Source of the DNA: Aliigemmobacter aestuarii
GTDB taxonomy: Bacteria; Pseudomonadota; Alphaproteobacteria; Rhodobacterales; Rhodobacteraceae
DNA: 64,000 nt
Direction: 5' to 3'
Assembly: GCF_004799285.1 (NCBI RefSeq)
Contig: NZ_SSND01000002.1
Span: forward strand, 455,419-519,418
The notes beneath the pieces were generated by a model. It searched no databases. It worked only from the letters and a program-made list of their open reading frames with translations, and was not told the origin of the DNA. This document shows, piece after piece, positions 52,844 through 60,902 of this stretch. Position 1 is the first letter of the stretch. Each line of letters starts with the position of its first letter. The translations under genes were made by a program, and so were the position numbers.

Positions 52844-54133
52844 TTACGCCATGGCCTTGATCGACAGGCTGTCGAGGTAGGCATCCGGGTTTGCCGGATC
52901 GAAGATCTTGCCATCAAAGAAGGTCTCGACCCCCCGGCTGTCGCCAAAGCCCGAGGTATCCAGCCCCAGACCCGCCGCCGCCTGCAGCCACAGATCGCTG
53001 CGGTTCGTCGCGTCCACCGTGGCCTTGGTGTCCAGATCGCCCGGAAAATACCCCCAGCGCTTGTTTTCGGTGATGAACCAGCTGTCCAGCGACTTCCACG
53101 GGAAGGACGTCGCGCCATTCCGCCAGAAGGTCATCGCCAGCGACGGGTCCGAAACCTTCTTTCCGTTTCCGTAGTTGAACTCGCCCTTGATGCGGCCGCT
53201 GATATCGGCCGTCGGCACGTTGTACCACTGACGCCGTCCGATGATCTCGGCCATCTCGTCCTTGTTGGCGGCGTCTTCGCACCAGATCTGCGCCTCCATC
53301 ACCGCCATCATCAGCGCGACGGTCGCGTTGGGGTTCGCATCCACCCAGTCGGCGCGCATGCCCAGGACCTTCTCGGGGTGGTTCAGCCACAGCTCGCCCG
53401 TCGTGGTGGCGGTAAAACCGATCCCCTGGTTGACCAGCTGCTCGTTCCACGGCTCACCGACGCAGAAGGCCTCCATGTTGCCGACCTTCATGTTGGCCAC
53501 CATCTGCGGCGGCGGAACCACGATCAGGTCGACATCCTTCGTCGGGTCGATCCCGCCCGCCGCCAGCCAGTAGCGCATCCACAGGTCATGCGTTCCGCCC
53601 GGGAAGGTCATCGCCACCGGCACTTCTGCGCCTGCGGCCTTCTTGGCTGCGAACACGTCCTTCAGGGGCGCACTGTCCAGACCCACGCCAAGATCGGCGT
53701 AGGCCTGCATTACCGAAAGGCCCTGGCAGTTCTCGTTCAGCCCCAACAGGGTGTACATCGGCAACGGCTGGTTGTTCTGCATCACCTTTCCGGTGGAATA
53801 CAGATGCACCTTCGGACGCAGGATGTGCCCGCCGTCGATCCCGCCGTTGGCCGACCCCAGTGCCATGTTGTCGCGCGTGGCGCCCCAGCTGGCCTGCTTT
53901 TCCACCAGCACATCAGGCATGCCGTGCTTGGCAAAAAGGCCCTTCTCCAGCGCGATGATCAGCGGGGCGCTGTCGGTCAGCGCGATATAGCCCAGTTTGG
54001 CCCCGGTCACTTCGGGCGTGGAGGTCGCCGCCCAGGCCCCGCCCGGCAGGGCCAGCTTGGCCGCGGCGGCGGTGGCGGCCATGCCGGCAGCCGATTTCAG
54101 GAAGGAGCGACGCGAAGGAAGGGTCAGTGTCAT
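52844..54133 (-). CDS. nrtA: Nitrate ABC transporter binding protein (Tat-exported)
   Basis: A 429-residue nitrate-binding protein. The N-terminus has a twin-arginine signal (SRRSFLKSAAGMAATAAAAKLALPG, given in part) with cleavage near GGAWA. Core motifs are LGYIALTDSAPLIIALEKGLF, GGIDGGHIL, PGGTHDLWMRYWLAAGG and FCVGEPWNEQLV, shared with NrtA and the cytoplasmic NasS. It delivers nitrate to NrtB/NrtD. It is the first gene after the ANTAR leader, so the whole operon depends on antitermination by NasT. Confidence 0.95.
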   Translation of the reverse strand: MTLTLPSRRSFLKSAAGMAATAAAAKLALPGGAWAATSTPEVTGAKLGYIALTDSAPLIIALEKGLFAKHGMPDVLVEKQASWGATRDNMALGSANGGIDGGHILRPKVHLYSTGKVMQNNQPLPMYTLLGLNENCQGLSVMQAYADLGVGLDSAPLKDVFAAKKAAGAEVPVAMTFPGGTHDLWMRYWLAAGGIDPTKDVDLIVVPPPQMVANMKVGNMEAFCVGEPWNEQLVNQGIGFTATTTGELWLNHPEKVLGMRADWVDANPNATVALMMAVMEAQIWCEDAANKDEMAEIIGRRQWYNVPTADISGRIKGEFNYGNGKKVSDPSLAMTFWRNGATSFPWKSLDSWFITENKRWGYFPGDLDTKATVDATNRSDLWLQAAAGLGLDTSGFGDSRGVETFFDGKIFDPANPDAYLDSLSIKAMA

Positions 54134-54186
54134 CGGGCAATTCCTCTGGCAGGGCCCCGGTCAGGGGCTGACGGCTGGGTTGAACG

Positions 54187-54229
54187 AAAAAAGCCACCGC
54201 AATCGCCGACATGAATCGGGATCGGTGGC
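54187..54229 (-). terminator. Intrinsic terminator in the nrtA leader
   Basis: On the minus strand GCCACCG (54223-54229) pairs with CGGTGGC (54193-54199), with extra inner pairing (CCGA/TCGG), and the second arm is followed by six T residues (54187-54192). It lies 54 bases before the nrtA start, after two ANTAR-type hairpins. It should stop transcription unless NasT acts. Confidence 0.85.
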
Positions 54230-54248
54230 CTCATTGCCATTTCGGGGA

Positions 54249-54295
54249 ACCGCATCCTTGCGGTGACAGTCTTCGAAAGACGCCGTTGTCCTTCG
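54249..54295 (-). ncRNA. Two-hairpin ANTAR target RNA (NasT site)
   Basis: First hairpin (54274-54295): an 8-bp stem CGAAGGAC/GTCTTTCG (one G-U) with hexaloop AACGGC. Second hairpin (54249-54264): a 5-bp stem ACCGC/GCGGT with hexaloop AAGGAT. They are separated by 9 bases. Both loops have A at position 1 and G at position 4, the signature of RNAs bound by ANTAR domains. The intrinsic terminator follows 20 bases later. The stems were read by hand, without folding software. Confidence 0.85.
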
Positions 54296-54402
54296 CTTGA
54301 TCTCAGGCTGCAGCCAGGTGCCGCTCGTCGTCAAGTGCTGCATTGCAGTATCGCACTTGCAGCATCAGATTTCCGCAGACAGCGCGGGCGTCGCTGAAAT
54401 CT

Positions 54403-55578
54403 TCATCGCTTGGCAAACGGCGGGTCGAAGGTTTCGCCGTCAAAGAAGGCATCAGGACCCAGAATCATCTGCCCCTTTTCCGAGGCGACAGCCGTCGGAT
54501 GCAGCATGGCCCCTTCGACCCGGGCCGAGGCACCGGGCAGGTCCGCCCCCGCGACCCGCAGGTGCTGGCGATACAGATCGGTGCGGAAGCAGGCCATCGC
54601 CGAAGCCATCGCCGTGGCCTCGTCCAGACCATGCAACCCGGCAATCCGGCGGGCAAACAGGGCGGCCAGACTGCGCCACGGAAAATTCGCCGCCCCCTCA
54701 TGGAACCGGATGAAACCGGGATACTGCCGCACCTCGCCTTGCGCGCTGATGTGCAGCCGGCCCATCAACCCGCGTTCGCTGAGTTCCGGCGGCAGGTTCA
54801 GATACTCTGACCGCGACAGGATTTCCGCCGCTGTTGTCCGGTTCTCTGGCACGTCCAGCCAACGACAGGCCCGCCAGACCGCGCGCATCAGCCGGCCCGT
54901 CTCTCCCGGTCGGCCTTCGGCGAAATCCCGCGTCAGGACCAACCCCTTTTCCGGCGGCGAGGCCCAGATCGACCGCCCCGCCAACACCAGCGCACCAAGA
55001 CCGCGCTCCACGGCATACGAGGCCCAGGGCTCTCCGACACAAAAGGCATCGACCTCTCCTGCGGCAAGGGCATCGGCCATCCGCGGCGGCGGCACCGTAT
55101 GGATCGACATCCGCCCCGCCAGATCGCCGCCGAAAAGCCAGCGCCGCACCAGTTCGGATTGCGTAGAAAAGGGAAAAGGCACGCCCACGCGCAACATGCC
55201 GGGAACAGCGCGCGCCAGCGCATCGCGCGCGGCCATCGGGTCATCGAACCCGAAGCCGTGACCGGCGGACCGCATCGCCTCGGCCAGGTCGGCGCTGACC
55301 GCGATGGCCTGACCGCCGACCGAAAGGACCATGGCCAGAACAAACTGCGGATAGGCCGGACCCAGCCCCAGCGCCTGAGCAATCGGCAAGGGCACCAGCA
55401 TATGGGCCGCGTCGATACCGCCCAGCCCCAGCATGTCGCGGCATTGCGCCCAGCTTTGCAGGCGGATCAGGTCCAGCTCCAACCCCTCTTCGGCGGCAAA
55501 GCCAAGCTCGGCCGCAACGATCAGGGGGGCGGCATCCGTCAGCGGCACATAGCCAAGGCGCAGTTGCGTCAGGCTCAT
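54403..55578 (-). CDS. nasS: Nitrate/nitrite sensor NasS
   Basis: A 391-residue relative of NrtA without any signal peptide, beginning directly with LRLGYVPLTDAAPLIVAAELG, so it stays in the cytoplasm. GLGGIDAAHML, RVGVPFPFSTQSELVRRWL and DAFCVGEPWASYAVE are the binding-protein blocks. In Paracoccus and Azotobacter NasS holds NasT inactive until nitrate or nitrite binds; this role is established for the family. The start overlaps the nasT stop (ATGA). It lies directly upstream of the leader that NasT should control. Confidence 0.92.
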   Translation of the reverse strand: MSLTQLRLGYVPLTDAAPLIVAAELGFAAEEGLELDLIRLQSWAQCRDMLGLGGIDAAHMLVPLPIAQALGLGPAYPQFVLAMVLSVGGQAIAVSADLAEAMRSAGHGFGFDDPMAARDALARAVPGMLRVGVPFPFSTQSELVRRWLFGGDLAGRMSIHTVPPPRMADALAAGEVDAFCVGEPWASYAVERGLGALVLAGRSIWASPPEKGLVLTRDFAEGRPGETGRLMRAVWRACRWLDVPENRTTAAEILSRSEYLNLPPELSERGLMGRLHISAQGEVRQYPGFIRFHEGAANFPWRSLAALFARRIAGLHGLDEATAMASAMACFRTDLYRQHLRVAGADLPGASARVEGAMLHPTAVASEKGQMILGPDAFFDGETFDPPFAKR

Positions 55579-56156
55579 GTCAGAAGCCCCGCTGCCATCA
55601 CCAGCTGCTGCGCGATATCGGCCATGCGGCGGTTCTGGTCCATCGCGGTCTTGCGCAGCAAGGCATAGGCGGCCTCTTCGTCGATCCCCCGCGCCTTCAT
55701 CAGAATGGCCTTGGCGCGGTCGATGATCTTGCGATCCTCCAGCGCCGCCTTTGTGGCTGCCAGTTCGGCGCGCATCTTCTGGAACATGTGGAACCGCGCA
55801 ATCGCGGCATCGAGGATCGGCTTGATCCGTTCCGGCTTCAGCCCGTCAACCACATAGGCCGACACCCCGGCCTCGATCGCGGCGCGGGTCAGGTTTTCGT
55901 CGGACCGGTCCACGAACATCGCAACCGGCCGCTCCATCGGGCCGGAAACCAGCGCAAGCTCTTCCAGCACATCGCGCGACGGGTCGCCCGCGTCGATCAG
56001 CACGATGTCGGGCCGCTGTTCCGCAATCCGCCGAGCCAGTCCGGTTTCTTCGGCAATGACCGTGATCGCGTGGTCGCCCGATGCCATCAGGCCATCCACG
56101 ATCCGCAAGGCGCGGTCGCGATCGCGTTCGACAACAATGATGGACAGCCGCGCCAT
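55575..56156 (-). CDS. nasT: ANTAR antiterminator NasT
   Basis: A 193-residue response-regulator-like protein. The receiver-like domain (about 1-120) begins with LSIIVVERDRDRAL and has DIVLIDAGDPSRD. The C-terminal ANTAR domain (about 130-190) has AALEDRKIIDRAKAILMKARGIDEEAAYALLRKTAMDQNRRMADIA, here described by its ends (KIIDRAKAIL, AYALLRKTAM). The start at 56156 gives the usual NasT length; a longer frame to 56426 has no support. NasT binds two-hairpin leaders and prevents termination. Such a leader is present at 54187-54295. Confidence 0.92.
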   Translation of the reverse strand: MARLSIIVVERDRDRALRIVDGLMASGDHAITVIAEETGLARRIAEQRPDIVLIDAGDPSRDVLEELALVSGPMERPVAMFVDRSDENLTRAAIEAGVSAYVVDGLKPERIKPILDAAIARFHMFQKMRAELAATKAALEDRKIIDRAKAILMKARGIDEEAAYALLRKTAMDQNRRMADIAQQLVMAAGLLT

Positions 56157-56389
56157 GCCGGAAACACCCTTGTCCCACAGGGCGTTGGCCAGGGACCGCA
56201 CGGATGCAATACCTTGCAGGCGCATCGTCACCCCATTTCTGGCCAACGCCCGTTTATCCGGCAGATCCCCTGCCTTGTGCGGAATCCTTGGGCGGCCGGC
56301 CAGCCGGCTCTGTTCGGTCCAGCCTCGGGCCTGCAGTGAAATGGAAAGGGCGGTCGGCAAGTGATGGCCACTGGCATCTTGCGCAATAA

Positions 56390-56417
56390 TGTATCCATCT
56401 GCATACATCAGGATACA
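56390..56417. promoter_or_regulatory. Candidate GntR operator
   Basis: TGTATCC-N14-GGATACA (56390-56417) is a perfect 7-bp inverted repeat 24 bases before the GntR start. It contains a second dyad TGTAT-N8-ATACA (56390-56407). Overlapping TGTAT/ATACA dyads are common at FadR-type GntR sites, so autoregulation is likely. Confidence 0.5.
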
Positions 56418-56440
56418 GAAATCCACCGGCGAGTCGTTTC

Positions 56441-57109
56441 ATGCCAGAAGACACCGAGCTTCCCCAGGGTCAGGGCGCCTATCGGCGTCTTCTGGACGAT
56501 ATCCGCAGCGGTGCGCTTGGCCCCGGCGCGCGGCTTCGCGAAACCGAACTGGCCGAAAGGCTGGGCATCAGCCGCACCCCCGTGCGCGAGGCGATCCGCC
56601 AGCTGGAGGCCGACGGGCTGGTGACCCACCTGCCGCGACAAGGCGCGACCATCCGCAGCCTCGACCATGCCGAGGTGGTGGAACTTTACGAGATGCGCGC
56701 CGTCCTGGAAGGCACGGCGGCCCGCCTTGCAGCCCGCGCGGCATCGGACATCGAGCTTGAGGAACTGGAAGCCCTGAACGCCGAACTGGCTGCGGCACCC
56801 GCTGGCCCGCAGGCGCGCGAGTTGAACCGGCAGTTTCACCGCAGCCTGCTGGATTCCGCGCGCAACCGGTTTCTGGTGAAATCCATGAGTGCGTTGCAGA
56901 AGACGCTGCTGATCCTCGGCCCGACGACACTGGCCGATCCGTCCCGCGCCGCTGTCGCGGTCAGGGAACATTCCGCCGTGCTTGAGGCGCTTCGGGCGCG
57001 CGATGGCGCAAGGGCCGAAGCCGCGATGCGCAGCCATGTGGGCGCGGCCCTGTCCGCCCGCATCCGCGGCATGCGGGGCCGCGACATTCCGCTTGAGGAC
57101 GGGCCATGA
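56441..57109 (+). CDS. GntR-family regulator (FCD/FadR subfamily)
   Basis: A 222-residue regulator. The winged helix (about 10-75) has GARLRETELAERLGISRTPVREAIRQLEADGLV. The all-helical FCD domain (about 85-212) includes YEMRAVLEGTAARLAA and the metal-type residues of LNRQFHRSLLDSA. It lies directly upstream of tcuA and tcuB with a 4-base overlap, so it should control tricarballylate use and its own gene. In Salmonella the corresponding regulator TcuR is of LysR type, so the regulator class differs here. Confidence 0.9.
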   Translation: MPEDTELPQGQGAYRRLLDDIRSGALGPGARLRETELAERLGISRTPVREAIRQLEADGLVTHLPRQGATIRSLDHAEVVELYEMRAVLEGTAARLAARAASDIELEELEALNAELAAAPAGPQARELNRQFHRSLLDSARNRFLVKSMSALQKTLLILGPTTLADPSRAAVAVREHSAVLEALRARDGARAEAAMRSHVGAALSARIRGMRGRDIPLEDGP

Positions 57110-57130
57110 CGGAAAGGGCCATGACGGAAA
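57101..57130 (+). repeat. 15-bp tandem duplication over the tcuA start
   Basis: GGGCCATGACGGAAA occurs twice in direct succession (57101-57115, 57116-57130), followed by GGGGCATGAGG. Each unit carries an in-frame ATG, giving starts at 57106, 57121 and 57136. The first has the best-spaced ribosome binding site (GAGGA). Confidence 0.85.
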
Positions 57131-58527
57131 GGGGCATGAGGCACTGGTCAGAGACATTCGACCTGGCGGTGGTGGGCGGGGGCAATGCCGCGCTTTGCGC
57201 CGCGATGACGGCGGCCGAGGCCGGGGCAAGCGTGCTGATCCTTGAAAGCGCGCCGCTGCCCTATCGCGGCGGCAACAGCCGCCACACCCGCAACTTCCGC
57301 TGCATGCATCAGGGGCCGATGTATCCGCTGACCGGCACCTACGGGGAAGACGAATACCTTGATGACCTGATGCTGGTGACCAAGGGCAAGACGGACGAGG
57401 CATTGGCCCGGCTGGTGATCCGGTCGTCCGAGGCATGTCTGCGATGGATGCAGGCGCATGGCGTTCGGTTCCAGCCCTCGCTGTCGGGAACGCTCAGCCT
57501 GTCACGCACGAACGCCTTCTTCCTTGGCGGGGGCAAGGCCTTGGTGAACGCCTATTACAACACCGCCGCCGATCTTGGCGTGACGGTGGCCTACGAGGCC
57601 GAGGTGCGCCACGTCCACCGCGACGGCGACCGCATCACCCATCTTGAGGCTGACATCGCCGGGCGCCCCGTCACCGTGAAGGCCCGCGCCTTCGTTCTGG
57701 CCTCGGGCGGGTTCCAGGCCGATATCGACTGGCTCGCCCGCGCCTGGGGGCCAGCGGCGCGCAACTTCCTGATCCGCGGCACCCCCTACAACCGGGGCGT
57801 CGTGCTGCGCGACATGCTGGATCAGGGGGCGGATAGCGTGGGCGACCCCACACAATGCCACGCCGTCGCCATCGACGGACGCGCCCCGAAGTTCGATGGC
57901 GGCATCGTCACGCGGCTGGATTGCGTGCCATTTTCCATCGTCGTGAACAAGGATGGCGAACGCTTCTACGACGAGGGCGAGGATGTCTGGCCCAAACGTT
58001 ACGCGATCTGGGGCCGTCTGGTGGCGGCGCAACCCGATCAGGTGGGCTTTGCGCTGATCGACGCGAAATCGATCGACCTGTTCATGCCCTCGGTCTTTCC
58101 GCCGGTGAAGGCCGACACGATCGAGGGGCTGGCCAGCCAGATGGGCCTGGACCCGGCAGCCGTGCGCCGCACGGTGGACGGCTTCAACGCCGCCTGCCAG
58201 CCGGGGGCGTTCCACCCGACAGAGCTGGACGGGCTGCGCACCGTCGGGCTGAACGTGCCCAAGACCAACTGGGCACGGCCGCTGGATACGCCGCCTTTCT
58301 ACGGCTACCAGCTGCGCCCCGGCGTCACCTTCACCTATCTCGGGCTGAAGGTGGACGCCCGCGCGCAGGTCCATTCCGCCGAAGGCCCGATCCGCAACCT
58401 GTGGGCCGCGGGCGAGATCATGGCGGGATCCATCCTCGGGCAGGGCTATCTGGCCGGGTTCGGCATGACCATCGGCACCGTCTTCGGACGCATCGCGGGC
58501 AAGGAGGCCGCCGCCCATGTCGCTTGA
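57106..58527 (+). CDS. tcuA: Tricarballylate dehydrogenase (FAD)
   Basis: A 473-residue FAD oxidoreductase of the fumarate-reductase/succinate-dehydrogenase flavoprotein group. The N-terminal dinucleotide site is VVGGGNAALCAAMTAAEAGASVLILE. NSRHTRNFRCMH and GTLSLSRTNAFFLGGGKALVNAYY follow, characteristic of TcuA. The C-terminal FAD block is NLWAAGEIMAGSILGQGYLAGFGM. TcuA oxidises tricarballylate to cis-aconitate. The start at 57106 overlaps the GntR stop (ATGA) and has GAGGA six bases upstream; two more in-frame ATGs follow. It overlaps tcuB by 11 bases. Confidence 0.9.
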   Translation: MTERAMTERGMRHWSETFDLAVVGGGNAALCAAMTAAEAGASVLILESAPLPYRGGNSRHTRNFRCMHQGPMYPLTGTYGEDEYLDDLMLVTKGKTDEALARLVIRSSEACLRWMQAHGVRFQPSLSGTLSLSRTNAFFLGGGKALVNAYYNTAADLGVTVAYEAEVRHVHRDGDRITHLEADIAGRPVTVKARAFVLASGGFQADIDWLARAWGPAARNFLIRGTPYNRGVVLRDMLDQGADSVGDPTQCHAVAIDGRAPKFDGGIVTRLDCVPFSIVVNKDGERFYDEGEDVWPKRYAIWGRLVAAQPDQVGFALIDAKSIDLFMPSVFPPVKADTIEGLASQMGLDPAAVRRTVDGFNAACQPGAFHPTELDGLRTVGLNVPKTNWARPLDTPPFYGYQLRPGVTFTYLGLKVDARAQVHSAEGPIRNLWAAGEIMAGSILGQGYLAGFGMTIGTVFGRIAGKEAAAHVA

Positions 58528-59617
58528 CCTTTCGCCGCCGGCCCTGACCGCCACCGAAGAGGCACGCCGACAGATCGAGATCTGCAATGCCTGCCGCTAT
58601 TGCGAGGGGTTCTGTTCGGTCTTCCCGGCCATGACACGGACCAAGACCTTCGCCGATGGCGACCTGACGCAACTTGCGAACCTCTGCCACAACTGCCGGG
58701 GCTGCTATTACGCCTGCCAGTACACCGACCCGCACGAATTCGCGCTGAACATCCCCGCCGCGCTGGCCGAGGTGCGGGCGGAAAGCTGGGAACGTCTGGC
58801 CCGCCCGCAATCGCTGGCGCGGCTGTTCCAGACGCATGGGGTTGCGATGGCCGCGCTGCTGGTCGCCATGCTGGCGGGGTTCTTCTGGGCGTTATCGGCA
58901 TTGCGCCCCGAGACGGGCGAGGGGTTCTATGCCCATCTGGCGCATGGCACGATGGTCGCGATCTTTACCCCGGCCTTCCTTCTGCCACTGGCGCTGATTG
59001 CCCTGTCGCTGCGCGCATACTGGCGCGAGATCGGCGGCGGGGCGGTTCGACCCTCGCATCTGTTGCGCGCCTTCGATCAGGTGGCGCGGATGAAGAACCT
59101 TTCGGGCGGCCATGGCGAAGGATGCAACTTCGAGAACGGCGACCGGTATTCGGATCGGCGCCGGGTGTTCCACCAGTTGACGATGCATGGCTTCCTTCTT
59201 TGCTTTGCCTCGACGGCCAGCGGAACCGTCATGCACTATGTCCTTGGCTGGCAGGCGCCCTATCCGCTGATCTCGCTGCCAAAAGTTCTGGGCGTTCCGG
59301 GCGGGGTGATGATGGTGGCGGGAACGGTCGGGCTGGCACGGCTGAAGCTGAGGGCCGATCCCGCACTTGGCGCGGCAAGGGTCTGGGGTGGCGAGATGGC
59401 CTTTGTCCTGCTTCTGGGGGCGGTCGCCCTGACCGGCCTTGCGCTTTATGCCGCCACGGGAACCGGCGCCGTCGGCCCGCTGCTGGCCGTGCATCTGGCC
59501 ACCGTCATGGTGCTGTTCCTCCTGATACCATTTTCCAAGATGGTCCACGGGTTCTTTCGCCTCGCAGCACTGGTGGCCGAGGCCGGCAGGCCCGCCCCGA
59601 ACAGCGGCGGAGAGTGA
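58517..59617 (+). CDS. tcuB: Tricarballylate utilisation Fe-S membrane protein
   Basis: A 366-residue protein that takes electrons from TcuA's FADH2 and passes them to the quinone pool. The N-terminal cytoplasmic part has two cysteine clusters, CNACRYCEGFCSVFP and CHNCRGCYYACQY, for [4Fe-4S] centres. At least five hydrophobic segments follow (near 112-132, 150-170, 235-255, 265-285, 300-350), with GEGCNFENG and a His-rich HQLTMHGF that may bind haem. It overlaps tcuA by 11 bases. The citrate-type transporter TcuC is not in the window. Confidence 0.9.
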   Translation: MSLDLSPPALTATEEARRQIEICNACRYCEGFCSVFPAMTRTKTFADGDLTQLANLCHNCRGCYYACQYTDPHEFALNIPAALAEVRAESWERLARPQSLARLFQTHGVAMAALLVAMLAGFFWALSALRPETGEGFYAHLAHGTMVAIFTPAFLLPLALIALSLRAYWREIGGGAVRPSHLLRAFDQVARMKNLSGGHGEGCNFENGDRYSDRRRVFHQLTMHGFLLCFASTASGTVMHYVLGWQAPYPLISLPKVLGVPGGVMMVAGTVGLARLKLRADPALGAARVWGGEMAFVLLLGAVALTGLALYAATGTGAVGPLLAVHLATVMVLFLLIPFSKMVHGFFRLAALVAEAGRPAPNSGGE

Positions 59618-59685
59618 CGGCGTATAGGACCGGATCAATTGCGCAGCGATGTCTGGAACTGCACGGTGAAGTTGCTCGCAAGAGA

Positions 59686-59823
59686 TCAGACTACGACCGG
59701 TGAACGTGGCTGTTGCGCCTCTTGATGGTTCCATTCCGGCGCGTCGAGCCCCCGGATGCGAATGCGTCGGGACTTGCCCTTCAACGGGAAAAAGTCGCCC
59801 TCCACGACCTTGCTGACCCTGGC
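59686..59823 (-). pseudogene. Fragment of an SNase-like (thermonuclease) gene
   Basis: Minus-strand codons read VSKVVEGDFFPLKGKS, then RRIRIRGLDAPEWNHQEA, and stop soon after. This matches the start of staphylococcal-nuclease-fold proteins (V..VxDGDTxxL..RIRLxGIDAPE). Only about 45 residues remain: the usual T after GD is F, and the catalytic C-terminal two thirds are gone. The upstream part of the frame does not look like a signal peptide. It is a decayed remnant in a short intergenic gap. Confidence 0.5.
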
Positions 59824-59857
59824 TTGCCGCGCCGATCCGCTCTTCAACGACACGCGA

Positions 59858-60772
59858 TCAGTCCGGCACTGGTTTCTCTGCAGTTGGGGAACGTGCAAGA
59901 TTTCCGACAAGAAAATCCATCAACGCCCGCGTCCTGCGGGCCATGCGGCGTTGTGGAAGATGCACCGCGTGGATGTCGAGCTGCGGCCCGCAGACCTGCG
60001 GCAAGACATGTTCCAGATCGCCCCTTTCGATGCTGACCTGCACGACGTAGTCGGGGCAAAGCGCGATGCCCTCGCCCTCGATCGCAAGGTCGCGCGCGAC
60101 GCGGGCACTGTTGGCCAGGAAACGACCGGAAACCGGAACGCGGGTCAGTTGGTTGCCCTGATAGAGCGGCCAGGCGCCGTCGCCGCGCATGTTGGTGTCC
60201 CGCAGGCACGCATGGCGGGTCAAATCGTCGAGGGTTTCAAGCCGACCGGCACGCGCAAGATACCCAGGTGAAGCGACCAGCATCAGGCGGATCTGGCCCA
60301 GCTTGCGCGCCATCAACGCGGAATCGTCCAGCCGGCCGATACGGATCGCCACATCGATCCCTTCGCCGGCCAGATCGACAAAGCGGTCCGACAGGCGAAG
60401 GTCGATGGTCAGGTCGGGGTGCGGTTCGCGGAACCGGCGAAGGAGAGGGGCCAGGAACATCTCGCCATACGTCACGGCGGCCGAAACCCGGATCGTGCCC
60501 GACAGGCCACGCCGCTCCTCTCGCAGGCTGTTCTGCATCTCGTCCAGCTGGTCCAGCCAGTCGGGCACCTGCGCCATGAGCTGTTCGCCCGCGACCGTGA
60601 GGCCAAGGCGGCGCGTCGTGCGATGCAAGAGCTGCGCTCCAAGCTGTGCCTCCAGTTCGGCCATGTATTTCGAGGCGAGCTTGGGCGAGATGCCAAGCCG
60701 CGTAGCCGCCCCCGAGAAGGAACCGGTTTCCACCGAGGCGACGAAGACGCGCATCCCGTCCACCAGATCCAT
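59858..60772 (-). CDS. LysR-family regulator of the DoxX/GST operon
   Basis: A 304-residue LTTR of the CrgA/PecT-like group. The helix-turn-helix at 3-62 has VETGSFSGAATRLGISPKLASKYMAELE. In the effector domain (about 90-295) FRE.HPDLTIDLRLSDRFVDL and GIDVAIRIG are the standard blocks. It diverges from an operon of oxidoreductase, DoxX, GST and esterase genes across 130 bases with repeated TTCGCCA half-sites, so it probably senses a reactive compound, perhaps a quinone. The ligand is unknown. Confidence 0.9.
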   Translation of the reverse strand: MDLVDGMRVFVASVETGSFSGAATRLGISPKLASKYMAELEAQLGAQLLHRTTRRLGLTVAGEQLMAQVPDWLDQLDEMQNSLREERRGLSGTIRVSAAVTYGEMFLAPLLRRFREPHPDLTIDLRLSDRFVDLAGEGIDVAIRIGRLDDSALMARKLGQIRLMLVASPGYLARAGRLETLDDLTRHACLRDTNMRGDGAWPLYQGNQLTRVPVSGRFLANSARVARDLAIEGEGIALCPDYVVQVSIERGDLEHVLPQVCGPQLDIHAVHLPQRRMARRTRALMDFLVGNLARSPTAEKPVPD

Positions 60773-60794
60773 AGCTCACCCATTCAGAACATTT

Positions 60795-60831
60795 TGGCGA
60801 AAGTAATACCATGCCTTCGCCATTTTCGCCA
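60795..60831. promoter_or_regulatory. Candidate operator of the second LysR regulator
   Basis: TGGCGAAA (60795-60802) and TTTCGCCA (60824-60831) are a perfect 8-bp dyad; a third half-site CTTCGCCA lies at 60815-60822. They lie 23 bases from the LysR start and 72 bases before the divergent operon, where a LysR operator is expected. Confidence 0.55.
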
Positions 60832-60902
60832 GACGAAGCCAGGCGCATATTCCCGGCATGACCAAGGCGGCCAGGATGGTCGCAAGGCTGAAGGATGGAG
60901 AG

